Positions 51,763-60,816 of a stretch of 64,000 nt of DNA are shown piece by piece. The translations under genes and the position numbers were made by a program. This DNA is from an uncultured Bacteroidota bacterium. GTDB lineage: Bacteria > Bacteroidota > Bacteroidia > Chitinophagales > Chitinophagaceae. Under the pieces are notes generated by a model, which was given only the letters and a program-made list of their open reading frames with translations, was not told where the DNA came from and searched no databases. The DNA lies in assembly GCA_903854725.1 (NCBI GenBank), contig CAINWZ010000094.1, positions 21,525 to 85,524 of the forward strand. The letters are read 5' to 3'. The stretch's first letter is position 1, and each line of letters starts with the position of its first letter.

Positions 51763-54495
51763 ATGCAAACTAATAAATTAAATAAAGAAAGCGGTAAAAA
51801 AATAAGCTTTCATCTTAAGTACCAGACGACTTATGGACAAACCTTGTTTGTGTATGGGAATCATCCTTTATTAGGGGGAGGCGAAATGGCTAATGCAGTT
51901 CCAATGGTTTATTTAAATGATTCCTATTGGGTATTGCATATTAATTTCCCATTGCCATTACGAAAAGATAAAATCACCTATCACTATTTAATTCAAAATG
52001 AGGACGGTACTCAATTACTAGATGGGGGAAATGATAATAATTTTTCTCTACATGAAATTAAAGTAAATGAACTTGTTTTATTAGACACTTGGAATTTTGC
52101 TGGGTTCATTGAAAATGTATTTTATACAGAACCTTTTACTTCTATTTTACTACCCACTTATAAACCGCAAGTAGCTGCACTAAAAATAAACGAAGCAACT
52201 ACGCATATATTTAGTGTAAAAGCCCCTTTATTAAAAACAGGACAAACATTGGCTATTATTGGAGCTTCGAGTTTACTAGGCGGCTGGGATGTCCATAAAA
52301 GTATTCCACTAAAAAAAATCAAACAGACACCTTGTTTTGAAATCGCATTAGATTTAAAAGATAGCGAATTCCCTTTTGTATATAAGTATGGTATTTATGA
52401 TGTGAAGCAAAAACTTTTTATTCAATTTGAAGAAGGAAATAACAGAGTCCTCTATGAATCTGTGGGGATTAAAAAATTAGTTATTTGTAATGATGGTTTT
52501 GCTGTTTTAAATAATACCGAGTGGAAGGGTGCTGGGGTGGCTATTCCCGTTTTCTCTTTAAGGTCTCAAGAGAGTTGTGGGGTTGGTGAATTTTCTGATA
52601 TTAAATTATTAGTAGATTGGTCAAAACAAATTGGATTAAAACTAATACAATTATTGCCAGTAAATGACACTACGGCAACCCATACCTGGATGGACTCTTA
52701 TCCCTATGCTGCTATATCTGCATTTGCTTTACATCCCTTGTTTATTAGAATAGAAGAAATGGTTTTGCCTAAACAACAAGATTTAATAAAGGGGTATTTA
52801 ATTGAAAAAGAAAAATTAAATGCATTAGAGGCAGTAGACTATGAATTAGTGATGAAGTTGAAATGGAAGCTATTGAGGTCATTGTTTGCAAAAAATGGCA
52901 AAAAGGAATTAACCTCTTCAAGTTTTGCTGAATTTTTTAATAACAATGCACATTGGCTTGTTTCGTATAGTGTCTTTTCTTATTTAAGAGAATTACATGG
53001 GAGTATAGATTTTAATGCTTGGCCAACGCATTCAATATACAATGAGGTAGCTATTCAAAAAATGGCAGATCCATCTTCCACTATTTATTCAGAAATAACT
53101 TTTTATTATTATGTACAATATCATTTACATCTTCAATTAAAAAGTGCAACTAACTATGCACATGAAAATGGAGTAATCGTTAAAGGGGATATTCCTATTG
53201 GGGTCTATCGATTTGGAGCAGATGCTTGGCAACATCCAAATTTATTTCACATGGATAGACAAGCAGGCGCACCTCCTGATGATTTTGCCGTAAAGGGACA
53301 GAACTGGGGTTTCCCTACCTACAATTGGGAACAGATGGCTGCAACAGATTATAATTGGTGGAAATTAAGATTTGAGCAAATGCGTTTTTATTTTGACGCG
53401 TTTAGAATAGATCATATTTTAGGATTCTTTAGAATTTGGAGCATTCCTATGCATGCAGTTGATGGTATCATGGGACATTTTGTGCCGGCAATTCCTATTA
53501 GCATACACGAATTTAATAGTAAAGGAATTTCATTTGATGCCTATCGTTTTACCAAGCCATTTATCAATGAAACAAATATGTTTCAAATTTTTGGCTATGA
53601 CAATGAATATGTGAAGTCTCATTTTATGCAATCCATTGGAGAGGGTCTCTATGAATTTCTACCTTCCTTTCAAACACAGATCGCTGTGGTAAATCATTTT
53701 AATGGATTGCCTGATGAAGAATGGCAACATAAAATAAAAAATGGTTTATTAGGTTTATTAACCAACGTTATTCTTTTCGAAGATGACCAACCACAACAAT
53801 ATCATTTTAGATATAATATAGAAGGTACTTCGTCTTTTCAACAATTAGCCGAAAAGACGAAGCAAGTATTGAGAAATTTATATGTCGATTATTTCTTTGT
53901 AAAACAAGATGCTGTTTGGAAAAAAGAAGCATTACAAAAATTGCCCAAATTGAAAAGAGCCACGAATATGCTAATATGTGGCGAGGATTTAGGAATGGTT
54001 CCAGCTTGTTTACCAGAAGTAATGAAACAGTTAGGTATATTAAGCTTGGAAGTACAAAGAATGCCTAAAGCATCTAATACAACATTCTTTCACCCTAAAG
54101 ACGCTCCCTATTTAAGTGTAGTAACACCTTCATCGCATGACACGAGTACTATTAGAGGGTGGTGGGAAGAAGATGTTTCAAAAACTCAACAATTTTATCA
54201 TCAAGAAATGGAACAGACAGGGGAGGCGCCAAAGTTTTGCGAACCATGGATTAATAAAGCCATTTTAATGCAACATTTGTGTTCGCCTGCTATGTGGTCT
54301 ATCTTTCAACTACAAGATTTTTTAGGTGTTGATGCAAAGTTAAGAAGGGAAAATCCACAGGAAGAAAGAATCAACGAGCCAGCTAATCCAAAACACTATT
54401 GGCGCTATAGAATGTATATCAATTTAGAGACTTTACTAGCAGAAAAAAACTTTAATAAAGAATGGGCCATTGCTATTAAAGAAAGTGGCCGCTAA
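51763..54495 (+). CDS. malQ: 4-alpha-glucanotransferase with two N-terminal starch-binding domains
   Basis: Disproportionates maltodextrins by moving alpha-1,4-glucan segments. Two CBM20-type domains come first, at about 15-110 (GQTLFVYGNHPLLGGG) and 150-255 (GQTLAIIGASSLLGGWDVHKSIPL), followed by the GH77 barrel. Catalytic marks: nucleophile Asp in DAFRIDHILGFFRIW, acid Glu in LICGEDLGMVPACL and the third Asp in TPSSHDTSTIRGWW. At 910 residues it is the long, plant DPE2-like form. No signal peptide, so cytosolic. It is outside the glycogen operon but should act on the same glucans. AGGAG lies three bases before the ATG. Confidence 0.93.
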   Translation: MQTNKLNKESGKKISFHLKYQTTYGQTLFVYGNHPLLGGGEMANAVPMVYLNDSYWVLHINFPLPLRKDKITYHYLIQNEDGTQLLDGGNDNNFSLHEIKVNELVLLDTWNFAGFIENVFYTEPFTSILLPTYKPQVAALKINEATTHIFSVKAPLLKTGQTLAIIGASSLLGGWDVHKSIPLKKIKQTPCFEIALDLKDSEFPFVYKYGIYDVKQKLFIQFEEGNNRVLYESVGIKKLVICNDGFAVLNNTEWKGAGVAIPVFSLRSQESCGVGEFSDIKLLVDWSKQIGLKLIQLLPVNDTTATHTWMDSYPYAAISAFALHPLFIRIEEMVLPKQQDLIKGYLIEKEKLNALEAVDYELVMKLKWKLLRSLFAKNGKKELTSSSFAEFFNNNAHWLVSYSVFSYLRELHGSIDFNAWPTHSIYNEVAIQKMADPSSTIYSEITFYYYVQYHLHLQLKSATNYAHENGVIVKGDIPIGVYRFGADAWQHPNLFHMDRQAGAPPDDFAVKGQNWGFPTYNWEQMAATDYNWWKLRFEQMRFYFDAFRIDHILGFFRIWSIPMHAVDGIMGHFVPAIPISIHEFNSKGISFDAYRFTKPFINETNMFQIFGYDNEYVKSHFMQSIGEGLYEFLPSFQTQIAVVNHFNGLPDEEWQHKIKNGLLGLLTNVILFEDDQPQQYHFRYNIEGTSSFQQLAEKTKQVLRNLYVDYFFVKQDAVWKKEALQKLPKLKRATNMLICGEDLGMVPACLPEVMKQLGILSLEVQRMPKASNTTFFHPKDAPYLSVVTPSSHDTSTIRGWWEEDVSKTQQFYHQEMEQTGEAPKFCEPWINKAILMQHLCSPAMWSIFQLQDFLGVDAKLRRENPQEERINEPANPKHYWRYRMYINLETLLAEKNFNKEWAIAIKESGR

Positions 54496-54532
54496 ATAAG
54501 GCTATTTTGTACCTTAGCCAAAAAATAGACTA

Positions 54533-55582
54533 GTGCAATTAGATTTCTGGGAACAACAATTACCATTTGAATATCCTTTTACCATCTCTAATGGTAGAAC
54601 TAAGACCCATCAACAAACTTTGATGATTCGTTTGTCTTTGGGCAATTGGGCCGGTTATGGAGAAGCCCCTGCCATTGTTTATTATAATGTAACAGTTGCT
54701 GGCATGATGGAGCAATTAGAAAAGCAAAGAAAACTCATTGAAAAATTTGCCCTTATTGATCCTGAACGTTTTTGGCATTTTTTACATCATTTATTTCCAA
54801 ATGATCCTTTCTTAGTAAGTGCTTTAGATATGGCAGGCTGGGATTTATTTGGACAAATGAAAAAGCAACCTTTGCATGAAATGTGGAATACCAATTGGGA
54901 TCAGCATACAAGCACACCTATTTGTGATTATACTTTAGGTATCGATTCCATTGAAAAGATGGTGGAGAAAATGAATGCCCACCCTTGGCCTATTTATAAA
55001 GTGAAAGTGGGAACCGATTATGATATTGAGATGATTACTGCTTTACGACAACATACCGATAAACCATTGCGCGTAGATGCCAATGCAGGTTGGACTACCG
55101 AAGAAGCTTTGCAAAAAATACCAGTATTGGCGAGCTTAGGAGTTGAATTAGTAGAACAGCCTTTGGCCAAAGATAATTGGGAAGGAATGGAGCAACTAAA
55201 AGCACAAGCTGCTTTGCCATTGTTCGCAGATGAATCTTGTGTGTTTGAAAAAGATGTTGCTACCTGTGCGACTTATTTTCATGGTATTAATATAAAGTTA
55301 ACAAAGTGTAGTGGGTTAACACCTGCTTTAAGAATGATAAAGGAAGCAAAGACTTTGGGATTAAAAGTTATGATGGGCAGTATGAATGAAAGTGTGATTG
55401 GATCAGCGGCTATTGCACAATTTTTACCGCAATTAGATTATGTAGATATGGATGGCCCTTTATTAATGACCGAACTAAATGGGGTAGGACTACAATATAG
55501 TTTTGAAAATAATAATGGTAAGATTGAACCACTTCGACATCCAGGATTAGGTGTGCAATATAGAACGCCTTTTAAGAAATAA
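54533..55582 (+). CDS. Enolase-superfamily dipeptide epimerase (L-Ala-D/L-Glu epimerase-like)
   Basis: Muconate-lactonising subgroup enzyme of 349 residues. The catalytic KxK motif is in WPIYKVKVGTDYD, metal ligands follow in LRVDANAGWT, VELVEQPLA and LFADESCVF, and the second Lys is in GINIKLTKCSGLTP. These fit dipeptide epimerases used in murein peptide recycling, but o-succinylbenzoate synthase and N-succinylamino acid racemase share the scaffold. The start is GTG 54533, 37 bases after malQ; a TACCTTAG box, close to the promoter pattern, lies 15 bases before it. A TrmH-type gene follows after 30 bases. Confidence 0.8.
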   Translation: MQLDFWEQQLPFEYPFTISNGRTKTHQQTLMIRLSLGNWAGYGEAPAIVYYNVTVAGMMEQLEKQRKLIEKFALIDPERFWHFLHHLFPNDPFLVSALDMAGWDLFGQMKKQPLHEMWNTNWDQHTSTPICDYTLGIDSIEKMVEKMNAHPWPIYKVKVGTDYDIEMITALRQHTDKPLRVDANAGWTTEEALQKIPVLASLGVELVEQPLAKDNWEGMEQLKAQAALPLFADESCVFEKDVATCATYFHGINIKLTKCSGLTPALRMIKEAKTLGLKVMMGSMNESVIGSAAIAQFLPQLDYVDMDGPLLMTELNGVGLQYSFENNNGKIEPLRHPGLGVQYRTPFKK

Positions 55583-55612
55583 ATCCAAAATTAATATTCC
55601 GAAATTTATTAT

Positions 55613-56239
55613 ATGACTCCAGAACGTACCGAAAAATTATTAAAAGTATTAAGCAAGCGTCAATCAAATTTGACAGTCGTATTAGAGAATGTACAAGATC
55701 CTCATAATGTATCTGCAGTAATGCGAACATGTGATGCTGTTGGTATTCAAGATGTGTATGTGCTTACTACTAAAATACCCAGACATAAAAAATGGGGGTA
55801 TAGAAGTAGTAGTAGTGCTTTAAAATGGTTGACCATTCATGAGTTTGATACTTTAGAAGATTGTGTTGCAGCGCTAAGAAAAAATTTCAGTAAAATTTTA
55901 ACCACTCATTTGTCAAGTGATGCAGTGAGTTTGCATGATATTAATTTTACCGAATCGGTGGCTTTAGTTTTTGGCAATGAGCATGCCGGTGTAACAGAAG
56001 AATTTAGAAATTTAGCAGATGGTAATTTTATCATACCTCAAATGGGTATTATTCAAAGCTTAAATATATCAGTGGCATGTGCAGTAAGTATCTATGAAGC
56101 CATGAGACAAAAAATGAAAGCGGGGCATTATGATAATGCATCCCTACCAGCAGCACAAATGAATACTTTATTAACGCAATGGGGTTTTGAAGAAGAAACA
56201 CCCGAAGTATATAATAATTCTAAACTAAAGAGAAGCTAG
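55613..56239 (+). CDS. TrmH family tRNA/rRNA 2'-O-methyltransferase
   Basis: SpoU/SPOUT methyltransferase of 208 residues. The three motifs are clear: NVQDPHNVSAVMRTCDAVGI (motif 1 with Asn and Arg), ALVFGNEHAGVTEE (motif 2) and IPQMGIIQSLNISVACAVSIYEAMRQK (motif 3). Size and the QDPHNVSAVMRTCDAVG form match TrmH, which methylates G18 of tRNA, rather than RlmB, which has an extra N-terminal domain. It converges on argS. It may be co-transcribed with the epimerase gene. Confidence 0.9.
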   Translation: MTPERTEKLLKVLSKRQSNLTVVLENVQDPHNVSAVMRTCDAVGIQDVYVLTTKIPRHKKWGYRSSSSALKWLTIHEFDTLEDCVAALRKNFSKILTTHLSSDAVSLHDINFTESVALVFGNEHAGVTEEFRNLADGNFIIPQMGIIQSLNISVACAVSIYEAMRQKMKAGHYDNASLPAAQMNTLLTQWGFEEETPEVYNNSKLKRS

Positions 56240-56261
56240 CAGCGCGAACCTTTTTTTCAAT

Positions 56262-58031
56262 TTACATTTGTTCAGGAACAGCAATACCTAATACACTCAT
56301 TGCTTTTTGCAAGGTAGCAGCAGTTAAAATACCCAATTGAATACGTACTTGTTTTTTAGCATCAGTTTCTGCATTCGCAATAGAGTGTTCGGCGTAAAAA
56401 GTATTAAACAACTTAGCTAAGTTAAAAGTATATATCGCCACTTTGGAGGGATCTAAATTGTCGGCAGCCTCATTAATAATCGCAGGGAAGGAGGATAGTT
56501 CAATAGCTAATTGCTTTTCTAAAGGCAATAGCTCATTTAGCGTAAGTGAAATATCGGTGCCCGTTTTTCTCAAAATACTTTTAATACGTGCGTGAGTGTA
56601 TTGAATGAATGGGCCGGTGAAGCCATGAAAGTCAATACTTTCTTCTGGGTTGAAAATCATTTTCTTTTTAGGATCCACTCTTAAAAGGAAAAATTTAAGT
56701 GCCCCTAATCCGATGGTATTATACAATTCGGTGAGTTGATCTGCAGTAAAATCTGAAACTTTTCCTAAAGCTTCTGTTTTTTCTTTGGAGATATTAATCA
56801 TCGCGTCTACTAAATCATCTGCATCCACTACGGTACCTTCTCTGCTTTTCATTTTACCTGTAGGAAGTTCTACCATACCATAGCTTAAATGATAAATACC
56901 ATCTGCTGCAGGTAATTGCAGTTTTTGACAAATTAATTTAAGTACTTTAAAATGATAATTTTGTTCATCACCCACTACGTAGATACTGGCATCATTATTA
57001 AATTCTTTTTGTTTTAATTGTGCTAATCCAATGTCTTGTGTCATATAAACCGAAGTGCCATCTTTACGACGAACAATTTTTTCATCTAACCCATCAGCAG
57101 TTAAATCAATCCATACAGAACTATCTTCTTTTTGATAAAATACTTTTTTAGTCAGTCCTTCTTCTACTAATTCTTTACCTAATAAATAGGTATTGCTTTC
57201 ATAGTAGGTTTTGAAAAAGTCGGATCCAATTTTTTTATAGGTCACTTCAAATCCTTCGTATACCCATGTATTCATTCTTTTCCATAAAGCTAAAGTGTCT
57301 GCGTCACCCTGTTCCCATTTCAAAAGCATTTCCTGTGCACCTTTCAAAATAGAGGCTTCTTTTTCGGCAGTTTCTTGTAACATACCACCCGCTACTAAAT
57401 TGGCCACCTCCGCTTTATAGGCGTCATTGTATTTAACGTAATAATCCCCTACAAAATGGTCACCTTTTTTATTCGTTGATTCCGGAGTAGCGCCATTGGC
57501 AAATAATTGCCAAGCAATCATACTTTTACAAATGTGAATACCGCGATCGTTTACAATACATGTTTTTACTACTTCATGTCCTTGTAATTTTAAAATTTCA
57601 GCAATACTCCATCCTAAAAAATTATTTCTTAAATGACCTAAGTGTAAAGGCTTATTCGTATTAGGGGAGGAGTACTCCACCATAATTTTTTGTTTACTAG
57701 TTGTTGCGGGGACTAAATTTTTGGGATCTGCGTTTTTTATATACTCAAACCAATAATCATTACTGATGGTAAAGTTTAAAAATCCTTTTACAATATTAAA
57801 GCTGGTAATAATAGAAGGAAGGGCAGTTTGCATTGCAGTGCCTAATTCATTTCCTACTACCTCAGGATTTTTGCCTAACTGTTTTACAAATGCAAAAAGT
57901 ACAATAGTATAGTCTCCTTCAAATTCAGGTTTTGTCGCATTTACTAATACTTGTTCAGGTTCAATAGATACCTGGTATAAGCTATGTAAGCTGGTTGAAG
58001 TAGTATGTTTTAAAAGTGATATTAAATTCAT
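56262..58031 (-). CDS. argS: Arginyl-tRNA synthetase
   Basis: Class I synthetase that charges tRNA-Arg. The N-terminal Add1-like domain (1-110) is followed by SSPNTNKPLHLGHLRNNFLG with the HIGH-type HLGH, and the KMSKS position reads KMKSREG with VDADDL after it. The C-terminal DALR anticodon-binding domain (from about 470) includes FIQYTHARIKSILRK and ends in a typical ALPVLGIAVPEQM-like segment. Length 589 is normal. A perfect TACTTTTG box lies 19 bases before the ATG. It is divergent from gtrA. Confidence 0.96.
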   Translation of the reverse strand: MNLISLLKHTTSTSLHSLYQVSIEPEQVLVNATKPEFEGDYTIVLFAFVKQLGKNPEVVGNELGTAMQTALPSIITSFNIVKGFLNFTISNDYWFEYIKNADPKNLVPATTSKQKIMVEYSSPNTNKPLHLGHLRNNFLGWSIAEILKLQGHEVVKTCIVNDRGIHICKSMIAWQLFANGATPESTNKKGDHFVGDYYVKYNDAYKAEVANLVAGGMLQETAEKEASILKGAQEMLLKWEQGDADTLALWKRMNTWVYEGFEVTYKKIGSDFFKTYYESNTYLLGKELVEEGLTKKVFYQKEDSSVWIDLTADGLDEKIVRRKDGTSVYMTQDIGLAQLKQKEFNNDASIYVVGDEQNYHFKVLKLICQKLQLPAADGIYHLSYGMVELPTGKMKSREGTVVDADDLVDAMINISKEKTEALGKVSDFTADQLTELYNTIGLGALKFFLLRVDPKKKMIFNPEESIDFHGFTGPFIQYTHARIKSILRKTGTDISLTLNELLPLEKQLAIELSSFPAIINEAADNLDPSKVAIYTFNLAKLFNTFYAEHSIANAETDAKKQVRIQLGILTAATLQKAMSVLGIAVPEQM

Positions 58032-58050
58032 AAAATAGGCTTGCCTTTGG

Positions 58051-58058
58051 CAAAAGTA
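58051..58058 (-). promoter_or_regulatory. -7 box of argS
   Basis: TACTTTTG on the minus strand, 19 bases before the argS ATG. No TTTG is seen at the -33 spacing. Confidence 0.5.
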
Positions 58059-58085
58059 ATTAATTAAGATTATCTTAGCGCATAC

Positions 58086-58607
58086 ATGTTGAAACTACAC
58101 GACTTTATTAGCAAAGTAATTCTTGATATGATAGATTGGTTTTATCCAATTTTCAAGAAAATGATGCCCTTAAAAACTTTTAGATATGCTGCCTGTGGTG
58201 GTGCTAATACCGTGTTGGATATCACTTTGTTTTTTGTAGCCTATAACTATATTCTTCAAAAACAAATCTTTCAGGTAGGCTCTTTAACAATAAGCCCCCA
58301 TATAGCTTCTTTTATCATTAGCTTCTGCATTACTTTCCCCATAGGGTTCTATCTGAGTAGGTATGTTGTATTCCAAGAAACAACCGTAACAAAGCGGAAA
58401 CAATTAATGAAATACTTTATAGTGGTATTAGGCTGTATATTGCTTAATTATGGCTTTTTAAAGCTTTTTGTTGATAAACTAGGTTGGTATCCCACCATGG
58501 CTAAAATTGTTACTACGTTCTTTGTGGTCATCTTTAGCTACTCCAGTCAAAAGAACTTCACTTTTAAGAGTTCAACGGCTGGAAATACCGAATTGACTGA
58601 AAATTAA
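58086..58607 (+). CDS. GtrA family membrane protein
   Basis: A 173-residue, four-helix membrane protein of the GtrA/DPMS group. Hydrophobic segments: YAACGGANTVLDITLFFVAYNY, IASFIISFCITFPIGFYLSRYVVF, YFIVVLGCILLNYGFLKLFV and MAKIVTTFFVVIFSYSSQKNFTF. The first helix ACGGANTVLD and the final YxxQKxFTF are family marks. GtrA proteins are thought to flip polyprenyl-linked sugars for surface glycan synthesis. No glycosyltransferase partner is adjacent. A TATCTTAG box ends seven bases before the ATG. Confidence 0.85.
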   Translation: MLKLHDFISKVILDMIDWFYPIFKKMMPLKTFRYAACGGANTVLDITLFFVAYNYILQKQIFQVGSLTISPHIASFIISFCITFPIGFYLSRYVVFQETTVTKRKQLMKYFIVVLGCILLNYGFLKLFVDKLGWYPTMAKIVTTFFVVIFSYSSQKNFTFKSSTAGNTELTEN

Positions 58608-58649
58608 GGCTATTTTCTCTGCCTTTTCTTCCCCTTTTTAATTGTTTTA

Positions 58650-58696
58650 TGTCATTTAAGGCCTTCAAAATGTGTCATTTACTGCCATATATGACA
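58650..58696 (+). promoter_or_regulatory. TGTCATTTA repeats upstream of dnaK
   Basis: TGTCATTTA occurs at 58650-58658 and 58673-58681, 23 bases apart, and the inverted form ATGACA at 58691-58696. The second and third form a TGTCAT-N12-ATGACA dyad. This may be the control site of dnaK. Confidence 0.4.
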
Positions 58697-58779
58697 AATT
58701 TGCACCCTTAGGCTTGCTTACCTATTATGGCATAAAGATTGACTATAGTAGTGTAATTAAACATTGAAAATCAAGCATT

Positions 58780-60693
58780 ATGGCAAAAATAATAGGAATT
58801 GACTTAGGTACTACAAATAGTTGTGTATCGGTTATGGAAGGTGGCGAGCCTGTAGTTATCGCAAATGATGAAGGGCGTAGAACCACCCCATCGGTAGTAG
58901 CGTTTTTAAAGAATGGCGAACGTAAAGTAGGAGATCCTGCAAAGCGTCAAGCTATTACGAACCCTGAAAACACAATATCTAGTGTAAAGCGTTTTATGGG
59001 TCGTCGTTTTAATGAGATTACCGAAGAGAAGTCTCATTGGAGTTATAAAATTGTACAAGGCGAAAACGATACAGTTCGTGTCGATATTGATGGCCGTATG
59101 TATACTCCACAAGAAATTTCTGCAATGGTTTTACAAAAAATGAAAAAAACAGCAGAAGATTATTTAGGAACTGAAGTAACTGATGCTGTAATTACTGTGC
59201 CTGCTTATTTTAATGACGCTCAACGTCAAGCCACTAAAGAAGCGGGTGAGATTGCAGGTTTAAATGTTCGTCGTATTGTAAACGAACCTACTGCTGCAGC
59301 ATTGGCTTATGGATTAGATAAGAAAAATGTAGAACAAAAAATAGCCGTATTTGATTTAGGTGGTGGAACTTTTGATATTTCTATCTTGGATTTAGGAGAT
59401 GGTGTATTTGAAGTAAAATCTACCAATGGAGATACGCATTTAGGGGGTGATGATTTTGATAAAGTGATCATGGATTTTTTAGCAGATGAATTTAAAAAAC
59501 AAGAAGCTATCGATTTAAGAAAAGATCCAATGGCATTGCAACGTTTGAAAGAAGCTGCTGAAAAAGCAAAAGTAGAATTAAGTTCTTCTTCTGAAACTGA
59601 AATTAACTTGCCTTATATTACTGCAGTGGATGGTGTTCCCAAACACTTAGTGTTAAAATTAACAAGAGCGAAGTTTGAATCATTAGCAGATAATTTATTT
59701 GCACGTTGCTTAAAGCCATGTGAAATTGCATTAAAAGATGCAGGTTATTCTGTAAGTCAAATTGATGAAGTAATATTAGTAGGAGGTTCTTCAAGAATTC
59801 CTAAAGTACAAGAGATTGTTGAAAAGTTCTTTGGTAAAAAACCTAACCGTTCTGTTAACCCTGATGAAGTGGTAGCAATTGGTGCAGGTATTCAAGGTGC
59901 TGTATTAACAGGAGATGTAAAAGATGTATTGTTATTAGATGTTACTCCATTAAACTTAGGTATTGAAACAATGGGTGGTGTAATGACAACAATGATTTCT
60001 TCTAACACTACTATTCCAACTAAGAAAATGGAAGTGTATTCAACTGCAAGTGATAGTCAACCTGGTGTACAAATTCATGTATTACAAGGGGAGCGTCCAA
60101 TGGCGAATCAAAATAAAAGTTTAGGTATGTTCAACTTGGATGGTATTCCACCAGCACCAAGAGGCGTTCCTCAAATTGAAGTAACTTTTGATATTGATGC
60201 GAATGGTATCTTGAATGTTAGTGCAAAAGACAAAGGAACTGGTAAAGAACAAAAAATTAGAATTGAAGCGGGTAGTGGTTTGACTAAGGAAGAAATTGAA
60301 AAAATGAAAGCCGAAGCAAAAGCCAACGAAGCAGGTGACAAAATAGAAAAAGAAAGAGTAGAAAAATTAAACGAAGCGGACAGTTTGATTTTCCAAACGG
60401 AAAAACAATTGAAAGAATTTGGTGATAAAATTTCTGCTGATAAAAAAGCACCTATCGAAACAGCCTTGGCTAATTTAAAAGAAGCACATCAATCACAAGA
60501 CGTTGTAAAAGTAGGCACTGCTTTAGAAGCAATGAACACTGCTTGGACAGCTGCAAGTGAAGAAATTTACAAAGCACAAGCTGCTGGAGCTGCCGGCCCA
60601 GAAGCACAAGGTGGTGAACAAGCAGGTGGACAACCTAATGGTGGTGCAAACAACGATACTGTTGAAGATGCACAGTTTGAAGAAGTAAAATAA
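58780..60693 (+). CDS. dnaK: Chaperone protein DnaK (Hsp70)
   Basis: ATP-driven chaperone that folds, protects and disaggregates proteins with DnaJ and GrpE. Hsp70 signatures: [12 protein letters not shown] at the start, [16 protein letters not shown], and [17 protein letters not shown]. The substrate-binding domain begins near 390 ([17 protein letters not shown]), and the helical lid ends in a Gly-rich tail with [23 protein letters not shown], the C-terminal EEVK being typical. Length 637 is full. GrpE and a full DnaJ are not adjacent; the next gene codes for a small J-domain protein. Repeats upstream and tandem hairpins downstream may affect expression. Confidence 0.98.
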   Translation: MAKIIGIDLGTTNSCVSVMEGGEPVVIANDEGRRTTPSVVAFLKNGERKVGDPAKRQAITNPENTISSVKRFMGRRFNEITEEKSHWSYKIVQGENDTVRVDIDGRMYTPQEISAMVLQKMKKTAEDYLGTEVTDAVITVPAYFNDAQRQATKEAGEIAGLNVRRIVNEPTAAALAYGLDKKNVEQKIAVFDLGGGTFDISILDLGDGVFEVKSTNGDTHLGGDDFDKVIMDFLADEFKKQEAIDLRKDPMALQRLKEAAEKAKVELSSSSETEINLPYITAVDGVPKHLVLKLTRAKFESLADNLFARCLKPCEIALKDAGYSVSQIDEVILVGGSSRIPKVQEIVEKFFGKKPNRSVNPDEVVAIGAGIQGAVLTGDVKDVLLLDVTPLNLGIETMGGVMTTMISSNTTIPTKKMEVYSTASDSQPGVQIHVLQGERPMANQNKSLGMFNLDGIPPAPRGVPQIEVTFDIDANGILNVSAKDKGTGKEQKIRIEAGSGLTKEEIEKMKAEAKANEAGDKIEKERVEKLNEADSLIFQTEKQLKEFGDKISADKKAPIETALANLKEAHQSQDVVKVGTALEAMNTAWTAASEEIYKAQAAGAAGPEAQGGEQAGGQPNGGANNDTVEDAQFEEVK

Positions 60694-60725
60694 ATTTTGC
60701 AGTCCCTTTTTGGGTGCTGTAAAAT
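60694..60725 (+). other. First hairpin in the dnaK 3' region
   Basis: ATTTTGCAG / CTGTAAAAT (nine pairs with one wobble) plus inner CCC / GGG around a TTTTT loop, starting right after the dnaK stop. No T run follows, so it is not a standard terminator. Confidence 0.55.
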
Positions 60726-60738
60726 AGTATTATAATGT

Positions 60739-60770
60739 TAAGCCCTTTCAGTTAATCCTGAGAGGGCTTA
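60739..60770 (+). terminator. Second hairpin after dnaK, probable terminator
   Basis: TAAGCCCTTTCAG / CTGAGAGGGCTTA, 13 pairs with one wobble, loop TTAATC, followed by TTTATTT. Confidence 0.8.
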
Positions 60771-60791
60771 TTTATTTAAATTAGTTTGTTG

Positions 60792-60799
60792 TACCTTCG
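60792..60799 (+). promoter_or_regulatory. -7 box of the J-domain/KTSC gene
   Basis: TACCTTCG ends 17 bases before the ATG and differs from TAnnTTTG at one base, as the smc box does. It gives the gene a promoter separate from dnaK. Confidence 0.45.
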
Positions 60800-60816
60800 C
60801 GCATCATAAATAAGAT

